Source of the DNA: JAAZMA01 sp036720245
Lineage (GTDB): Bacteria; Bacillota; Clostridia; Tissierellales; Tepidimicrobiaceae
NCBI GenBank assembly: GCA_036720245.1
Contig: DAIMNI010000012.1
Coordinates: 1 to 48,763, forward strand
Length of the DNA stretch: 48,763 nt
Direction of reading: 5' to 3'
Part shown: positions 7,380 to 15,489 of the stretch, in pieces
Numbering within the stretch: position 1 is the stretch's first letter
How the letters are laid out: each line of letters opens with the position of its first letter
Made by a program: the position numbers and the translations under genes
Notes under the pieces: model-generated
What the model was told of the DNA's origin: nothing
What the model saw: the letters and a program-made list of their open reading frames with translations, nothing else
Databases searched by the model: none

Positions 7380-7429
7380 TAACTATCTTATTATATTTTT
7401 ATATTTATCTTTATAGTTATAAAAATAAA

Positions 7430-7458
7430 TTGTTTTTTTATTTGTTTCGTGATATTAT
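7430..7458 (+). promoter_or_regulatory. Promoter of the M29-type peptidase gene
   Basis: TTGTTT (7430-7435) and TATTAT (7453-7458) are 17 bases apart, about 45 bases before the start codon. Confidence 0.4.
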
Positions 7459-7504
7459 CTATATTGATGTATATCAAATTAAATTTATTTAGGGGGAATT
7501 AAAA

Positions 7505-8506
7505 ATGGACTTTATAGAACTTATACCAAATATTTGCGAAGGTCTTCCTTTTGAGAAAGGGAATTCTGTTTTATTAAATTTTTGGGGAGACAATAAGGAT
7601 TTAGAAGTTTTAGATTTGTTATCAGAAAATTTAAGTAAAAAGGGTATTATTCCTATCAAACATCACTGTTCCAAATTCTTTTTTGATAAAGTTGTTTTAA
7701 ATTTAATTAATAATGATGAAAAGTTTCCCAATAATTACTTTGAATATATATCCTCTTTTGAATCTGTAATAGACATTTTCATGTATACACCAAGTTTACC
7801 TAATGGCATTTTAAATAAGGATATACCAAAGTTCAAAGAATATTTAAGCGAACTGTTTAATGCCCTAACCGAAGAGAAGAAATATTATATACAGCTTACA
7901 GTTCCTACGAAAATAAATGCTTCTAATTCTGGTTTAAAATATGATATATATAATAAGCATCTATGTAATGCTTTATCTGTAAATTTTCCTAAATTAAAAA
8001 AAGACTGTAAAGAACAAGTTGAAAGGCTTAAGAATAAAAATAATGTGGAAATATTTACTGGTGATAAATACTCTTTGAAATTAAATATTAGCAATAGAAA
8101 ATGGTTTATAGATGATGGATGCGGGGATTTTCCTCCAGGTGAAATTTCCATTGCACCTATAGAAAATGATAGCAATGGAAATTTGCTAGTTACCATAGTA
8201 AACTTAAGGGGAAAAATATATAAGAATGTGCTTATGACTTTCAAAAATGGCAAACTTATAAAATGTTCTATAGAAGAATTAGATAAATTTTTTAATTCTT
8301 TACCAGAAAATTATAGGATTTTGTGTGAATTAGGTATTGGCCTTAATCCTAAAATCAAAGAACTAACAGGCCTTACTCTTATTGATGAAAAGGCTCTAGG
8401 AACATACCATATAGGACTTGGAATGAACCATTTATCTGGAGGAGAAAACAATTGTCCCTTTCATATGGATTTTGTTTTCTATTGTGATAATATTATTTTT
8501 GATTAA
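7505..8506 (+). CDS. M29-type metallo-aminopeptidase-like protein
   Basis: Probable cytoplasmic aminopeptidase, or relative, of the thermophilic M29 family (AmpS/PepS/aminopeptidase T). The C-terminal quarter keeps the metal-ligand block in order: CELGIG (Glu), DEKALGTYHIGLG (Glu and His), then HMDFVF (His and Asp), which would hold two metal ions. At 333 residues it is shorter than the usual 370 to 410, and it ends soon after the last ligands, so the final strand region is reduced. The N-terminal part is divergent. Start: ATG after TTAGGGGGA. The L,D-transpeptidase begins 61 bases downstream on the same strand with its own strong binding site, so the two may share a transcript. Confidence 0.75.
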   Translation: MDFIELIPNICEGLPFEKGNSVLLNFWGDNKDLEVLDLLSENLSKKGIIPIKHHCSKFFFDKVVLNLINNDEKFPNNYFEYISSFESVIDIFMYTPSLPNGILNKDIPKFKEYLSELFNALTEEKKYYIQLTVPTKINASNSGLKYDIYNKHLCNALSVNFPKLKKDCKEQVERLKNKNNVEIFTGDKYSLKLNISNRKWFIDDGCGDFPPGEISIAPIENDSNGNLLVTIVNLRGKIYKNVLMTFKNGKLIKCSIEELDKFFNSLPENYRILCELGIGLNPKIKELTGLTLIDEKALGTYHIGLGMNHLSGGENNCPFHMDFVFYCDNIIFD

Positions 8507-8567
8507 AAATGAAAAATTATTAAACTATTCCCTTCTTACTGAATATAGTATTTGGGAGGGGGTATTT

Positions 8568-9344
8568 ATGGTGAAATTTAAGAGAATAGGATTATTATTA
8601 TTTTTTTTAATTTTTCTAGCATCCTTTGGTTTTGCAGAAAATATGGAAAGTCAAATTGCTTTAGAAGAGTATTTGGAAAATGGTTATAATGAAGTTGATT
8701 TAGTACAGAGAAATACAGTATTAAAATTCCAAGCAGAAAATAATTTAATGGTAGATGGGATTATTGGAGATTTAACTATTGAGGCTCTATCAAATGAAAA
8801 TAAAATTATAGTAGATATTGTGCCTGATGAAATTATAGAAAAGGATTGGTTTGTAGTTATTAATAAGACTAAAAAAATATTAACAGTATATAAAAATGGA
8901 GAAATTCATAAAAAATATCCTATTGCNNNNNNNNNNACTTCTCCTACTCCAGATTATAAATTTACCATAATAAATAAAGTGAAAAATCCTCATTGGGGTG
9001 GAATGGGTGGTAGATTTAAGCCTGTAAAAGGTGGTGCACCAAATAATCCATTGGGGAAAAGATGGATGGGACTTTCTACTGAAAAATATAAAGGCTATGG
9101 TATCCATGGAAATTCGCAACCCTTTTCCATAGGAAAACATATATCTGCTGGATGTATTAGAATGATTAATGAAGATGTGGAAGAATTATTTGAATATCTT
9201 CCTTTGAAAACAAATGTATGGATTGGTACAGAGGAAGTTTTGGAAAAGTGGGGGATTAGGCAATATATCGAATATGAACCAATAGAAACATTGTGTTTAG
9301 AGATCCTTCGCTATGCTCAGGATGACAAAGAAGACCACTTTTAG
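8568..9344 (+). CDS. Secreted L,D-transpeptidase (YkuD) with peptidoglycan-binding domain
   Basis: Exported cell-wall enzyme that makes 3-3 crosslinks or attaches to peptidoglycan. A signal peptide (KRIGLLLFFLIFLASFGFA) leads, then a PG_binding_1-like segment (VLKFQAENNLMVDGIIGDLT), then the YkuD domain from about residue 95. Its active site is intact: HGNSQPFSIGKHISAGCIRM, with the catalytic His and Cys. Ten N bases at 8927-8936 hide three to four residues after YPIA, but the frame continues correctly across them. The start ATG at 8568 follows GGGAGGGGG. The last residues, LEILRYAQDD, are encoded by a dispersed palindromic repeat, so the natural C-terminus has been overwritten. The stop codon lies inside the terminator hairpin. 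Confidence 0.9.
   Translation: MVKFKRIGLLLFFLIFLASFGFAENMESQIALEEYLENGYNEVDLVQRNTVLKFQAENNLMVDGIIGDLTIEALSNENKIIVDIVPDEIIEKDWFVVINKTKKILTVYKNGEIHKKYPIXXXXTSPTPDYKFTIINKVKNPHWGGMGGRFKPVKGGAPNNPLGKRWMGLSTEKYKGYGIHGNSQPFSIGKHISAGCIRMINEDVEELFEYLPLKTNVWIGTEEVLEKWGIRQYIEYEPIETLCLEILRYAQDDKEDHF
9302..9327. repeat. Dispersed palindromic (REP-like) repeat at the 3' end of the transpeptidase gene
   Basis: The stretch from GATCCTTCGCTATGCTCAGG through ATGACA, with ATCCT/AGGAT ends around a GC-rich centre, matches a repeat type I recognise from many bacterial genomes, where it often gives proteins a spurious LEILRYAQDDK tail. It is much richer in GC than its surroundings. This is the only copy in the window. 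Confidence 0.6.
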
Positions 9345-9356
9345 TGGTCTTCTTTT
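9327..9356. terminator. Bidirectional terminator between the transpeptidase and hutU genes
   Basis: AAAGAAGACCACT (9327-9339) and AGTGGTCTTCTTT (9343-9355) are perfect arms with a 3-base loop and flanking T and A runs. It serves both convergent genes. Confidence 0.9.
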
Positions 9357-11386
9357 TATTTATGATATTTTTCATCTACTAATCCTTTGACTAAGTCTTC
9401 ATCGACTAAGAATGGGATTGTAATATGATCTGTGTCTTTAAATTCTTTATTATATTCTATAGATGTAGATATGGAGTTTTCATTTCTAGCCCAAGATCTT
9501 CTAGCTACTCCTACCATAGCATCCCAAGGCATAGCAATTTTTAGTATCTCATCTACTCTTTCACTTCCATCTAATACCATACCAAATCCACCATTTATAG
9601 CCTTACCTATTCCTACTCCACCGCCATTATGAAGTGCTACTAAACTCATGCCTCTTGCTGCATTTCCAGCAAAACATTGAGTGGCCATATCTGCCATTAT
9701 ATTGCTACCATCTTTTATATTGGCTGTCTCTCTAAAGGGTGAATCTGTACCACCTGTATCATGATGGTCTCTACCCATCATTACTGGCCCTATTTCCCCA
9801 TTTCTAACCATTTCATTAAATTTAAGAGCTATTTTCATTCTACCTAGGGCATCTTGGTATAGAATTCTAGCCTGAGTTCCTACTACCAATTGATTTTTCT
9901 CTGCATCCCTTATCCATGCCCAATTATCTCTATCTTGGAATCTTCTATTAGGGTCTATACAATCCATGGCAGCCTTATCAGTTTTTATTAAATCCTCATG
10001 TTTACCACTTAAGCATACCCATCTAAATGGCCCATATCCATAGTCAAATAACATTGGCCCCATTATATCTTCTACATAGGATGGGAAAATAAATCCTTCA
10101 GATTCATCAATGCCATTTTTAGCTATATCCTTTGCCCCTGCATCAAAAACTGCTTTCATAAAACTATTGCCATAGTCAAAGAAATAGGTCCCTTTATTTA
10201 CTAATTCTCTAATTAATTCAAAATGATGAACTAAAGATTTATCAACTAATTTTTCAAATTTTTCTTTATCATTTTTTAGCATTTCAGTTCTTTCTTCAAA
10301 AGTCAACCCTTGTGGACAATATCCTCCATCATAAGGCACATGACAAGATGTCTGGTCTGATAATAAATCAATGTGGATATTATTTTTAACTGCATATTCT
10401 AAAAGATCCACTATATTTCCATGATATGCTATAGCTATTGCTTCTTTTTTATCCTGATATTTCCTTGCCTTATTAAAGGCATCTTCAGCATCGTCAGTAA
10501 CAATATCTACCCAGCCTTGATCTAATCTAGTTTTTATTCTAGAATAATCCACCTCTGCTATTATTCCTGCACCTTTAGCTATTTCTATAGATTTACCCTG
10601 AGCTCCACTCATGCCTCCTAATCCAGAGCTTACAAATAAATATCCTCCTAAATCATGTTCTATACCTAATTTCATACGACCTGCATTGAGAAGGGTATTA
10701 TAGGTTCCATGAACTATTCCTTGAGGCCCAATATACATCCAGCCACCTGCTGTCATTTGCCCATAATTAGCTACTCCCATTGCAGTTGCCTTAATCCAGT
10801 GTTCTTGATCATCAAACATACCTACCATTAGTGCATTTGTTATAATAACCCTTGGACTATTTGGTGTGGATTTAAATAATCCTAAAGGATGCCCTGAAGC
10901 CATAACTAGTGTTTGCTCTTCTGTCAATTCTTCTAAATAGGCCTTAATTAATCTGTACTGCATCCAGTTTTGACATACCTGTCCTGTTTCCCCATAGGTA
11001 ACTAATTCATAGGGATATAGTGCTACTTCGAAATCTAAATTGTTGTCTATCATTACTTGGAAAGCTTTTCCTTCAATACATTTACCCTTGTACTCATCTA
11101 TTGGCTTTCCTTTAATTCTTCCTTCTGGTCTAAATCTGTAGCCATATATTCTACCATGGTGTAATAATTCATCTAAAAATTCAGGAGCTAGTTTCTCATG
11201 CCATTCCTCTGGGATATATCTTAGTGCATTTTTAAGTGCAATTTCTGTCTCCCTTTTTGATAATGTAAATTCCCTTTTTGGTGCTCGTCTTATGCCCTCC
11301 ACAAATTCAGGCATCTCAGGTAGTTCTTCGAAAACTTCTGTCAATTTGATACTCATAGAATTTGAAATATCTACATTGTTAATCAT
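9356..11386 (-). CDS. hutU: Urocanate hydratase
   Basis: Second step of histidine degradation: adds water to urocanate to give imidazolonepropionate, using tightly bound NAD+ as an electrophile. The 676-residue protein belongs to the long form found in Clostridia and relatives (the classic enzyme is about 550). Visible family blocks are YGETGQVCQNWMQY, ASGHPLGLF, GGWMYIGPQGIVHGT, the NAD-binding SSGLGGMSGAQ, the cysteine near residue 458 (FRWVCLSGKHEDL), and GRDHHDTGGTDSPFRET. Start: ATG at 11386 with AGGAGG 7 bases upstream; a TTG precedes it. No hutH, hutI or formiminoglutamate gene is in the window. A sigma54-type promoter and the adjacent activator gene indicate induction, probably by histidine or urocanate. 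Confidence 0.97.
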   Translation of the reverse strand: MINNVDISNSMSIKLTEVFEELPEMPEFVEGIRRAPKREFTLSKRETEIALKNALRYIPEEWHEKLAPEFLDELLHHGRIYGYRFRPEGRIKGKPIDEYKGKCIEGKAFQVMIDNNLDFEVALYPYELVTYGETGQVCQNWMQYRLIKAYLEELTEEQTLVMASGHPLGLFKSTPNSPRVIITNALMVGMFDDQEHWIKATAMGVANYGQMTAGGWMYIGPQGIVHGTYNTLLNAGRMKLGIEHDLGGYLFVSSGLGGMSGAQGKSIEIAKGAGIIAEVDYSRIKTRLDQGWVDIVTDDAEDAFNKARKYQDKKEAIAIAYHGNIVDLLEYAVKNNIHIDLLSDQTSCHVPYDGGYCPQGLTFEERTEMLKNDKEKFEKLVDKSLVHHFELIRELVNKGTYFFDYGNSFMKAVFDAGAKDIAKNGIDESEGFIFPSYVEDIMGPMLFDYGYGPFRWVCLSGKHEDLIKTDKAAMDCIDPNRRFQDRDNWAWIRDAEKNQLVVGTQARILYQDALGRMKIALKFNEMVRNGEIGPVMMGRDHHDTGGTDSPFRETANIKDGSNIMADMATQCFAGNAARGMSLVALHNGGGVGIGKAINGGFGMVLDGSERVDEILKIAMPWDAMVGVARRSWARNENSISTSIEYNKEFKDTDHITIPFLVDEDLVKGLVDEKYHK

Positions 11387-11457
11387 CAAAATACCTCCTT
11401 GTTTTCATTTATTAATGAAATCATAATAGACTTAAATTTATGAACTTAATATATTGA

Positions 11458-11475
11458 TTGCAATTTTCGTTCCAA
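11458..11475 (-). promoter_or_regulatory. Sigma54 (-24/-12) promoter of hutU
   Basis: The minus strand reads TTGGAACGAAAATTGCAA. The GG and GC pairs are 10 bases apart, as required, and the consensus TTGGCAC-N5-TTGC is met at all but one position. It lies about 70 bases upstream of hutU, and the next gene encodes a sigma54 activator. Confidence 0.8.
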
Positions 11476-11542
11476 ATTTAAAAAGCTAAGACTAGCTAAT
11501 TAACTAGCCCTTATAAAATTGTAAATTATAAGAAAAAAATAT

Positions 11543-11559
11543 TGTTTCATTTTCAAACA
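11543..11559. promoter_or_regulatory. Upstream activator site, proximal copy
   Basis: TGTTTCATTTTCAAACA is an inverted repeat TGTTT-N7-AAACA about 75 bases upstream of the sigma54 promoter. The same pattern with the same spacing occurs at 11607-11623. Confidence 0.6.
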
Positions 11560-11606
11560 AACCTAAGCAAAATATTTAATTTAGCATATTTGCTTTTCAA
11601 TCATAT

Positions 11607-11623
11607 TGTTTCAAAATTAAACA
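11607..11623. promoter_or_regulatory. Upstream activator site, distal copy
   Basis: TGTTTCAAAATTAAACA repeats the TGTTT-N7-AAACA pattern. Its centre is 64 bases, about six helical turns, from the centre of the proximal copy, so two activator dimers would bind the same face of the DNA. Confidence 0.6.
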
Positions 11624-11645
11624 GTTGTATTGAAGATATTTAATT

Positions 11646-13046
11646 TTAATCTCTTTTAATATTAAATTTTCTCATTCTATAGTTTAAACTTTGTCTAGTA
11701 ATGCCTAGGGCTTCTGCAGTTTTTGTTACATTCCATTTATGAAGTTTTAAAGATTCTAATATTGATTTTTCTTCCATATTATCTAATTGTTCCTGTAGAC
11801 TTTTATTATTTCCCAAATCCACATAATCTAAATCTTCCATCATATTTTCTAAAATATGTTCTGGTATATTTTCTATTTTTAAATAATTGTCCTCTTCATT
11901 AGTCCTAATCATAATATTTTCAATAAAGTGCTCTAATTGTCTAACATTTCCCGGCCAATTATAATTTTCCATTAATTCCTTTAGTTTATTTGAAATATGA
12001 TATACATTTTTATTCATTATTCTATTATTTATCTGAATATAGTATTTTGCTAATTCAAATAAATCATTTCCTCTATCCTTTAAATCTGGAAGATATAAAT
12101 TAAATCCAGCTACTCTATAAAATAAATCTTCTCTTAATTTGCCCTTTTCCATTAGTATATATGGATCTTGCCCCATGGAGCTAATTACTCTACATTTAAT
12201 GGGATATTCTATTTTTCCACCTACAGGTCTAGTTTGCCTTTCTTGCAATACTCTTAACAATTTTGTCTGCATATTTATAGGCATAGAATCTAATTCATCC
12301 AAAAATAGAGTTCCTTCTCCAGCTTCTTCAAATAATCCCGATGAATCTACAGCACCAGTATAAGCCCCCTTTGTAGTGCCAAATAATATGCTTTCCAATA
12401 AGTTTTCTGGTATGGCTGAACAATTTATACCTACAAATGGGTAAGGTTTTCTCTTCCCATGATTATGAATACTTTGTGCTAGTACTTCTTTACCTGTTCC
12501 AGTACTACCTACTATTAAAATATTATTGTCTAACCAAGATATAGATTGGGCAATTTTAATAGTTTTCTTTATTATATCACTAGAACCTATAATATCTGAA
12601 AATGTAAATCTAGTGCCATTGGGTCTAATATATTTATTGCCCTCTGGCGTCTTTTTAAATTGTCTCTTTAATTCTATGGTTTCTGCTAATAGGGATTGTA
12701 ATTTAGTTTCATCCTTACTAATGGAATATACCCCAATAATCTCCCCATCTTTTTCAACTGGAAAAGTACTATAGGATTTATATATTGGTTTGCCATCGTC
12801 ATAGGCATGAGCCTTATATTTATTTATTATAGAGGTTCTAGTTTTAAATACCTGCATATGCTCTGATTTATTAATATCCTTATAACCATAGGCATCCCAT
12901 ATATACCTTCCTATCATATCTTCAGCTTTTCTTTTTTCTAAATCCTCCATGGCCTTATTATATATAATTATTTTTCCCTCTTTATCTGTAAATAATATGC
13001 CATCATTAAGATTTTCAATAATTTCCATTAAGAAATAGGAATCCAT
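11646..13046 (-). CDS. Sigma54-dependent activator, PAS-AAA+-Fis, probable hut regulator
   Basis: Enhancer-binding protein of 466 residues. A PAS sensor domain covers about residues 1-115. The AAA+ domain has Walker A GSTGTGKE at 180-187, the sigma54-contact loop GAYTGA at 227-232 (Tyr where GAFTGA is usual, a tolerated variant), and Walker B LFLDEL at 247-252. A C-terminal Fis-type HTH contains TKTAEALGITRQSLNYRMRK. The layout is like RocR. It is encoded directly upstream of hutU in the same orientation, with two inverted repeats and a -24/-12 promoter in between, so activation of hutU on sensing an amino-acid-related ligand is a strong inference. Binding site GAGGTGG precedes the ATG; a sigmaA promoter is at 13158-13186. 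Confidence 0.92.
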   Translation of the reverse strand: MDSYFLMEIIENLNDGILFTDKEGKIIIYNKAMEDLEKRKAEDMIGRYIWDAYGYKDINKSEHMQVFKTRTSIINKYKAHAYDDGKPIYKSYSTFPVEKDGEIIGVYSISKDETKLQSLLAETIELKRQFKKTPEGNKYIRPNGTRFTFSDIIGSSDIIKKTIKIAQSISWLDNNILIVGSTGTGKEVLAQSIHNHGKRKPYPFVGINCSAIPENLLESILFGTTKGAYTGAVDSSGLFEEAGEGTLFLDELDSMPINMQTKLLRVLQERQTRPVGGKIEYPIKCRVISSMGQDPYILMEKGKLREDLFYRVAGFNLYLPDLKDRGNDLFELAKYYIQINNRIMNKNVYHISNKLKELMENYNWPGNVRQLEHFIENIMIRTNEEDNYLKIENIPEHILENMMEDLDYVDLGNNKSLQEQLDNMEEKSILESLKLHKWNVTKTAEALGITRQSLNYRMRKFNIKRD

Positions 13047-13138
13047 AATACCACCTCATATAGAAGATTTGGAAATACCAGCATATTTAAATAACATTCT
13101 GCCTTTTCATTGCATTTTTTACAATACATAGGTTGCAT
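13028..13138 (-). CDS. Possible 36-residue leader ORF overlapping the activator start
   Basis: An ATG-started frame (MQPMYCKKCNEKAECYL...) with three clustered cysteines overlaps the first 19 bases of the activator gene in another frame. It lies in the predicted mRNA leader. Its binding site is weak, so it may be chance. If translated, it could couple translation of the activator. Confidence 0.2.
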   Translation of the reverse strand: MQPMYCKKCNEKAECYLNMLVFPNLLYEVVLWIPIS

Positions 13139-13157
13139 AATGCTTTATCTCTAATAT

Positions 13158-13186
13158 ATTATAAGCTTTTATGGAGACTTTTTCAA
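13158..13186 (-). promoter_or_regulatory. SigmaA promoter of the sigma54 activator gene
   Basis: TTGAAA (13186-13181) and a perfect TATAAT (13163-13158) are 17 bases apart, about 110 bases before the activator start, giving a leader of roughly 100 bases. Confidence 0.65.
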
Positions 13187-13247
13187 TCCTAGGCTTCAGC
13201 TTACAATCCAATCTAGCAGGGATATGATATTTAGTCTTATCCCCATT

Positions 13248-13306
13248 TACTAATTTATAAAAAATAACCCTGAAAAATCCTCAGGGCTATTTTTTATAAA
13301 TTAGTA
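13248..13306. terminator. Very long terminator hairpin after folT
   Basis: The arms 13248-13273 and 13281-13306 are 26 bases each and complementary at 25 positions, with a CCCTGA/TCAGGG core and A/T-rich outer stem. It begins two bases from the folT stop codon and would act in both directions. Confidence 0.85.
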
Positions 13307-13307
13307 T

Positions 13308-13841
13308 TTAATTAACTTCCCATGTTAAAGGTAATCTTAATAATAAAACTCTAGTAATATAAGCATATAATGGTATTTGAATGGCCTGAGTAATAGCCCT
13401 TCCAGGGACAGTTGTTACCATTGGTATGCTAAATAATCTTTCCATAAAATAAGGTGTCATAAATACAGAGGTAGTAATTTGTCCTATAGCTATTGCCAAT
13501 AATAATTTTAAAAAAGAAGTTTTTGCCTTAGGGTCCTTAAACATTAGCATAATTACTCCTGGGATAATCCCCGTTAAGGCTGCAGCTAAAGTGAATTGTG
13601 GCATATAAGGCCCCATTGGGCTTATTAGCATACCTACTATATCTCCAACAGCACCTACAATTCCTCCTGCCAATGGCCCAAAAACTATTCCGGCAAATAT
13701 TATTGGATAGCCTCCAAATCCTATTCTGATAATTTCTGTACCTCCGCCACCTATTCTAATACTACCTACTCTTGTTAAAACTACATTTAATGCAATTAGC
13801 AAACCAAAGTAGGCAATGTTTTTAGTAGATGTCTTTTGCAT
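13308..13841 (-). CDS. folT: Folate-type ECF transporter S component
   Basis: Membrane substrate-binding subunit (177 residues, about six hydrophobic segments) of an energy-coupling-factor vitamin transporter. It pairs with a shared EcfA/A'/T module encoded elsewhere. Features are KNIAYFGLLIALNVVLTR at the N-terminus (the AxxxA-like helix that contacts EcfT), GGYPIIFAGIVFGPLAGG, and a C-terminal RAITQAIQIPLYAYI. The assignment to folate rests on both the protein type and the THF riboswitch in front of it. Start ATG at 13841 follows GGAGGC; an upstream in-frame ATG at 13901 would lie in the riboswitch expression region and is rejected. Confidence 0.88.
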   Translation of the reverse strand: MQKTSTKNIAYFGLLIALNVVLTRVGSIRIGGGGTEIIRIGFGGYPIIFAGIVFGPLAGGIVGAVGDIVGMLISPMGPYMPQFTLAAALTGIIPGVIMLMFKDPKAKTSFLKLLLAIAIGQITTSVFMTPYFMERLFSIPMVTTVPGRAITQAIQIPLYAYITRVLLLRLPLTWEVN

Positions 13842-13869
13842 ATAAAAAGCCTCCTTCCTATTTGATATG

Positions 13870-13916
13870 ACAGAATCTATCACATCTAGAAAGAGACACA
13901 TCTAGCATGTGACAGC
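13870..13916 (-). promoter_or_regulatory. Hairpin between THF riboswitch and folT (expression platform)
   Basis: TCACAT-g-CTAG can pair with CTAGATGTGA downstream, using one of two direct copies of CTAGATGTG. The hairpin begins right at the 3' strand of riboswitch stem P1 and ends close to the AGGAGG of folT, with no T-run. Translational control is therefore more likely than termination. The exact switch is inference. Confidence 0.4.
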
Positions 13917-14003
13917 GAACGCAATAGTTTAACGCAAGCTAATAGCCTTTCGTTTAGAGGCAACGTCCCATCCCCTAACACTTTACGCAAACTATCTACT
14001 CTG
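13911..14003 (-). ncRNA. Tetrahydrofolate (THF) riboswitch
   Basis: Cis-regulatory RNA in the folT leader. On the minus strand it has the family landmarks in order: GAGTAGATAGTTTGCGT, then GGGATGGGACGTTGCC, ACGAAAGGC, and GCGTTAAACTATTGCGTTCG. Stem P2 (ATAGTTT with AAACTAT), outer stem P1 (ACAG with CTGT) and the GCCT/AGGC stem all pair. THF riboswitches commonly precede folT and folate genes in Firmicutes and lower expression when reduced folate is plentiful. The downstream gene fits exactly. Confidence 0.88.
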
Positions 14004-14017
14004 TTCATATGAATTTA

Positions 14018-14040
14018 TTAGTAAATAGTGTATTTACTAA
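14018..14040. promoter_or_regulatory. Perfect 10-3-10 palindrome at the folT transcription start
   Basis: TTAGTAAATA and TATTTACTAA are exact reverse complements around GTG, located between the -10 box and the riboswitch. There is no T-run, so it looks like an operator for a repressor acting in addition to the riboswitch. Confidence 0.5.
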
Positions 14041-14044
14041 TTAT

Positions 14045-14073
14045 AGTATATATTATTATTTTACCTATTTCAA
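14045..14073 (-). promoter_or_regulatory. Promoter of the folT transcript
   Basis: TTGAAA (14073-14068) and TATACT (14050-14045) are 17 bases apart, just upstream of the palindrome and riboswitch. Confidence 0.6.
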
Positions 14074-14089
14074 GCCATAATTATTTTTT

Positions 14090-15463
14090 CTAGGACTCCA
14101 TGTTTAATTCATACAGCTTATTATAAATATTACCATTTTCTTTTTTAGATTCTTTCCTGAAAAAAGTTTTTCCAAATTTACTAGCTACCCAGAGGCCAAG
14201 CCTTCTCATTCCCGATTCAAAGCCAAAGATCTTAAACATTTTCATGGCACCTGAAAAATTATAAAATTCATTTACTGCCCTAAAAAACTCTGATTCTAAT
14301 TCCCAAGCAGTCATATGCTTTGGTTCAAATACCACATTCATCATATCGTAATATTCCCAGTCCTTAACTAATATTCTATTCTCCTCCTTATACTGTTCAT
14401 AAAGTGGTGTACCTGGATAAGGAGTAAGTATTGCTGGTTGTAATTGATAAGCATTAATCTTTTTTGAAAATTCTACAGCCTTTCTAATATCTTCCTTAGT
14501 GTCATAATCAATGCCTAATACAATACTCGCTATTAGACGTATTTTATATTTTTGTAACATCTCCCCACAATATTCTATATCCTCTATTTTTTGTTTTTTA
14601 TCTATATAATCTAGTGAATCTTGGTTTAAAGATTCAATGCCTATAAGCACTCTATTTAAATGTGCATCTCGTAATAGGGCTAATAATTCTTCATCTTTTG
14701 CTAAATCTGTTCTTCCAAAGAAAAAGGTTTCTCCAAAGATCAAATCATTGTCTATCATTTTTCTAAGTATTTCCTTTGCCCTATTTTTATTAGCAGTAAA
14801 ATTATCATCTTCAAAATTTACATATTTAAATCCCATTTTTTTATACATTTCTAGCTCTTCAATTACATTGTCTGGTGTCCTGTATCTATAAGGATGAAAT
14901 AATCTAGAGGTGGTACAAAATATACATTCAAAAGGGCAGCCTCTTGAAGTCATAAGGTTTGCCACTTTACATGGGGTTTTTAATATACTATAGTCTGGAA
15001 ATGGTATAGTGTCTAAATCTTCCACTGGTGTGGAATATACTATTTTTCCCTTAATATTTCCCTCAATTAGATCTACAATAATATTTTCTGCCTCTCCAAT
15101 TACTACTTGATCTGCATATTTTATAGCCTCTTCGGGGACTGCCGATGCATGCATCCCTCCAATAATTACTCTTTTTTTGTACTTTCCCTTAAAAATACTA
15201 GCTAGTTCATAGGCTCTAGGTGCATTAGAAGTCATAGTATATAAGCATATTACATCTGCATCTTTAATATTTTCAGCTTGCAAATCTTTATATAATTCTT
15301 CATAGACTTCCACCTCATGACCTGCCTCTTTTAAAATCCTACCTAGAATTAAGGGTCCAGTTATGGAATTACTTCTACCATAAAAAGAACCTCCCATTCT
15401 ATAAATCTTATTCCTCCTAATCTCTGCTGCAGGTGTTACAAATACTACTTTCAATGTTTTCAT
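14090..15463 (-). CDS. B12-binding-domain radical SAM protein
   Basis: Class B-type radical SAM enzyme of 457 residues. An N-terminal Rossmann domain of cobalamin-binding type spans about 1-150 (VFVTPAAE, GPLILGRILKEAGHEVEVYE), but the DxHxxG cobalamin histidine is not evident. The radical SAM TIM barrel follows with CPFECIFC (CxxxCxxC) near residue 180, NFEDDNFTANK, and GIESLNQDSL. The C-terminal region includes TPYPGTPLYEQY. The substrate is not predictable: relatives include methyltransferases and ring-forming enzymes. At 15463 the ATG touches AAGGAG with no spacer; the TTG at 15454 (MKVVFVTPAAE) has a 9-base spacing and may be the true start. The MBL gene ends 26 bases upstream, so the two are probably cotranscribed. 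Confidence 0.88.
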   Translation of the reverse strand: MKTLKVVFVTPAAEIRRNKIYRMGGSFYGRSNSITGPLILGRILKEAGHEVEVYEELYKDLQAENIKDADVICLYTMTSNAPRAYELASIFKGKYKKRVIIGGMHASAVPEEAIKYADQVVIGEAENIIVDLIEGNIKGKIVYSTPVEDLDTIPFPDYSILKTPCKVANLMTSRGCPFECIFCTTSRLFHPYRYRTPDNVIEELEMYKKMGFKYVNFEDDNFTANKNRAKEILRKMIDNDLIFGETFFFGRTDLAKDEELLALLRDAHLNRVLIGIESLNQDSLDYIDKKQKIEDIEYCGEMLQKYKIRLIASIVLGIDYDTKEDIRKAVEFSKKINAYQLQPAILTPYPGTPLYEQYKEENRILVKDWEYYDMMNVVFEPKHMTAWELESEFFRAVNEFYNFSGAMKMFKIFGFESGMRRLGLWVASKFGKTFFRKESKKENGNIYNKLYELNMES

Positions 15464-15489
15464 CTCCTTATTTAATTAAAGGTAATAAA

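Noticed and set aside
11521..11640. A catabolite-repression (cre) site upstream of hutU
   Set aside because: The inverted repeats TGTTT-N7-AAACA do not have the cre pattern, and they fit activator sites of the sigma54 type better.
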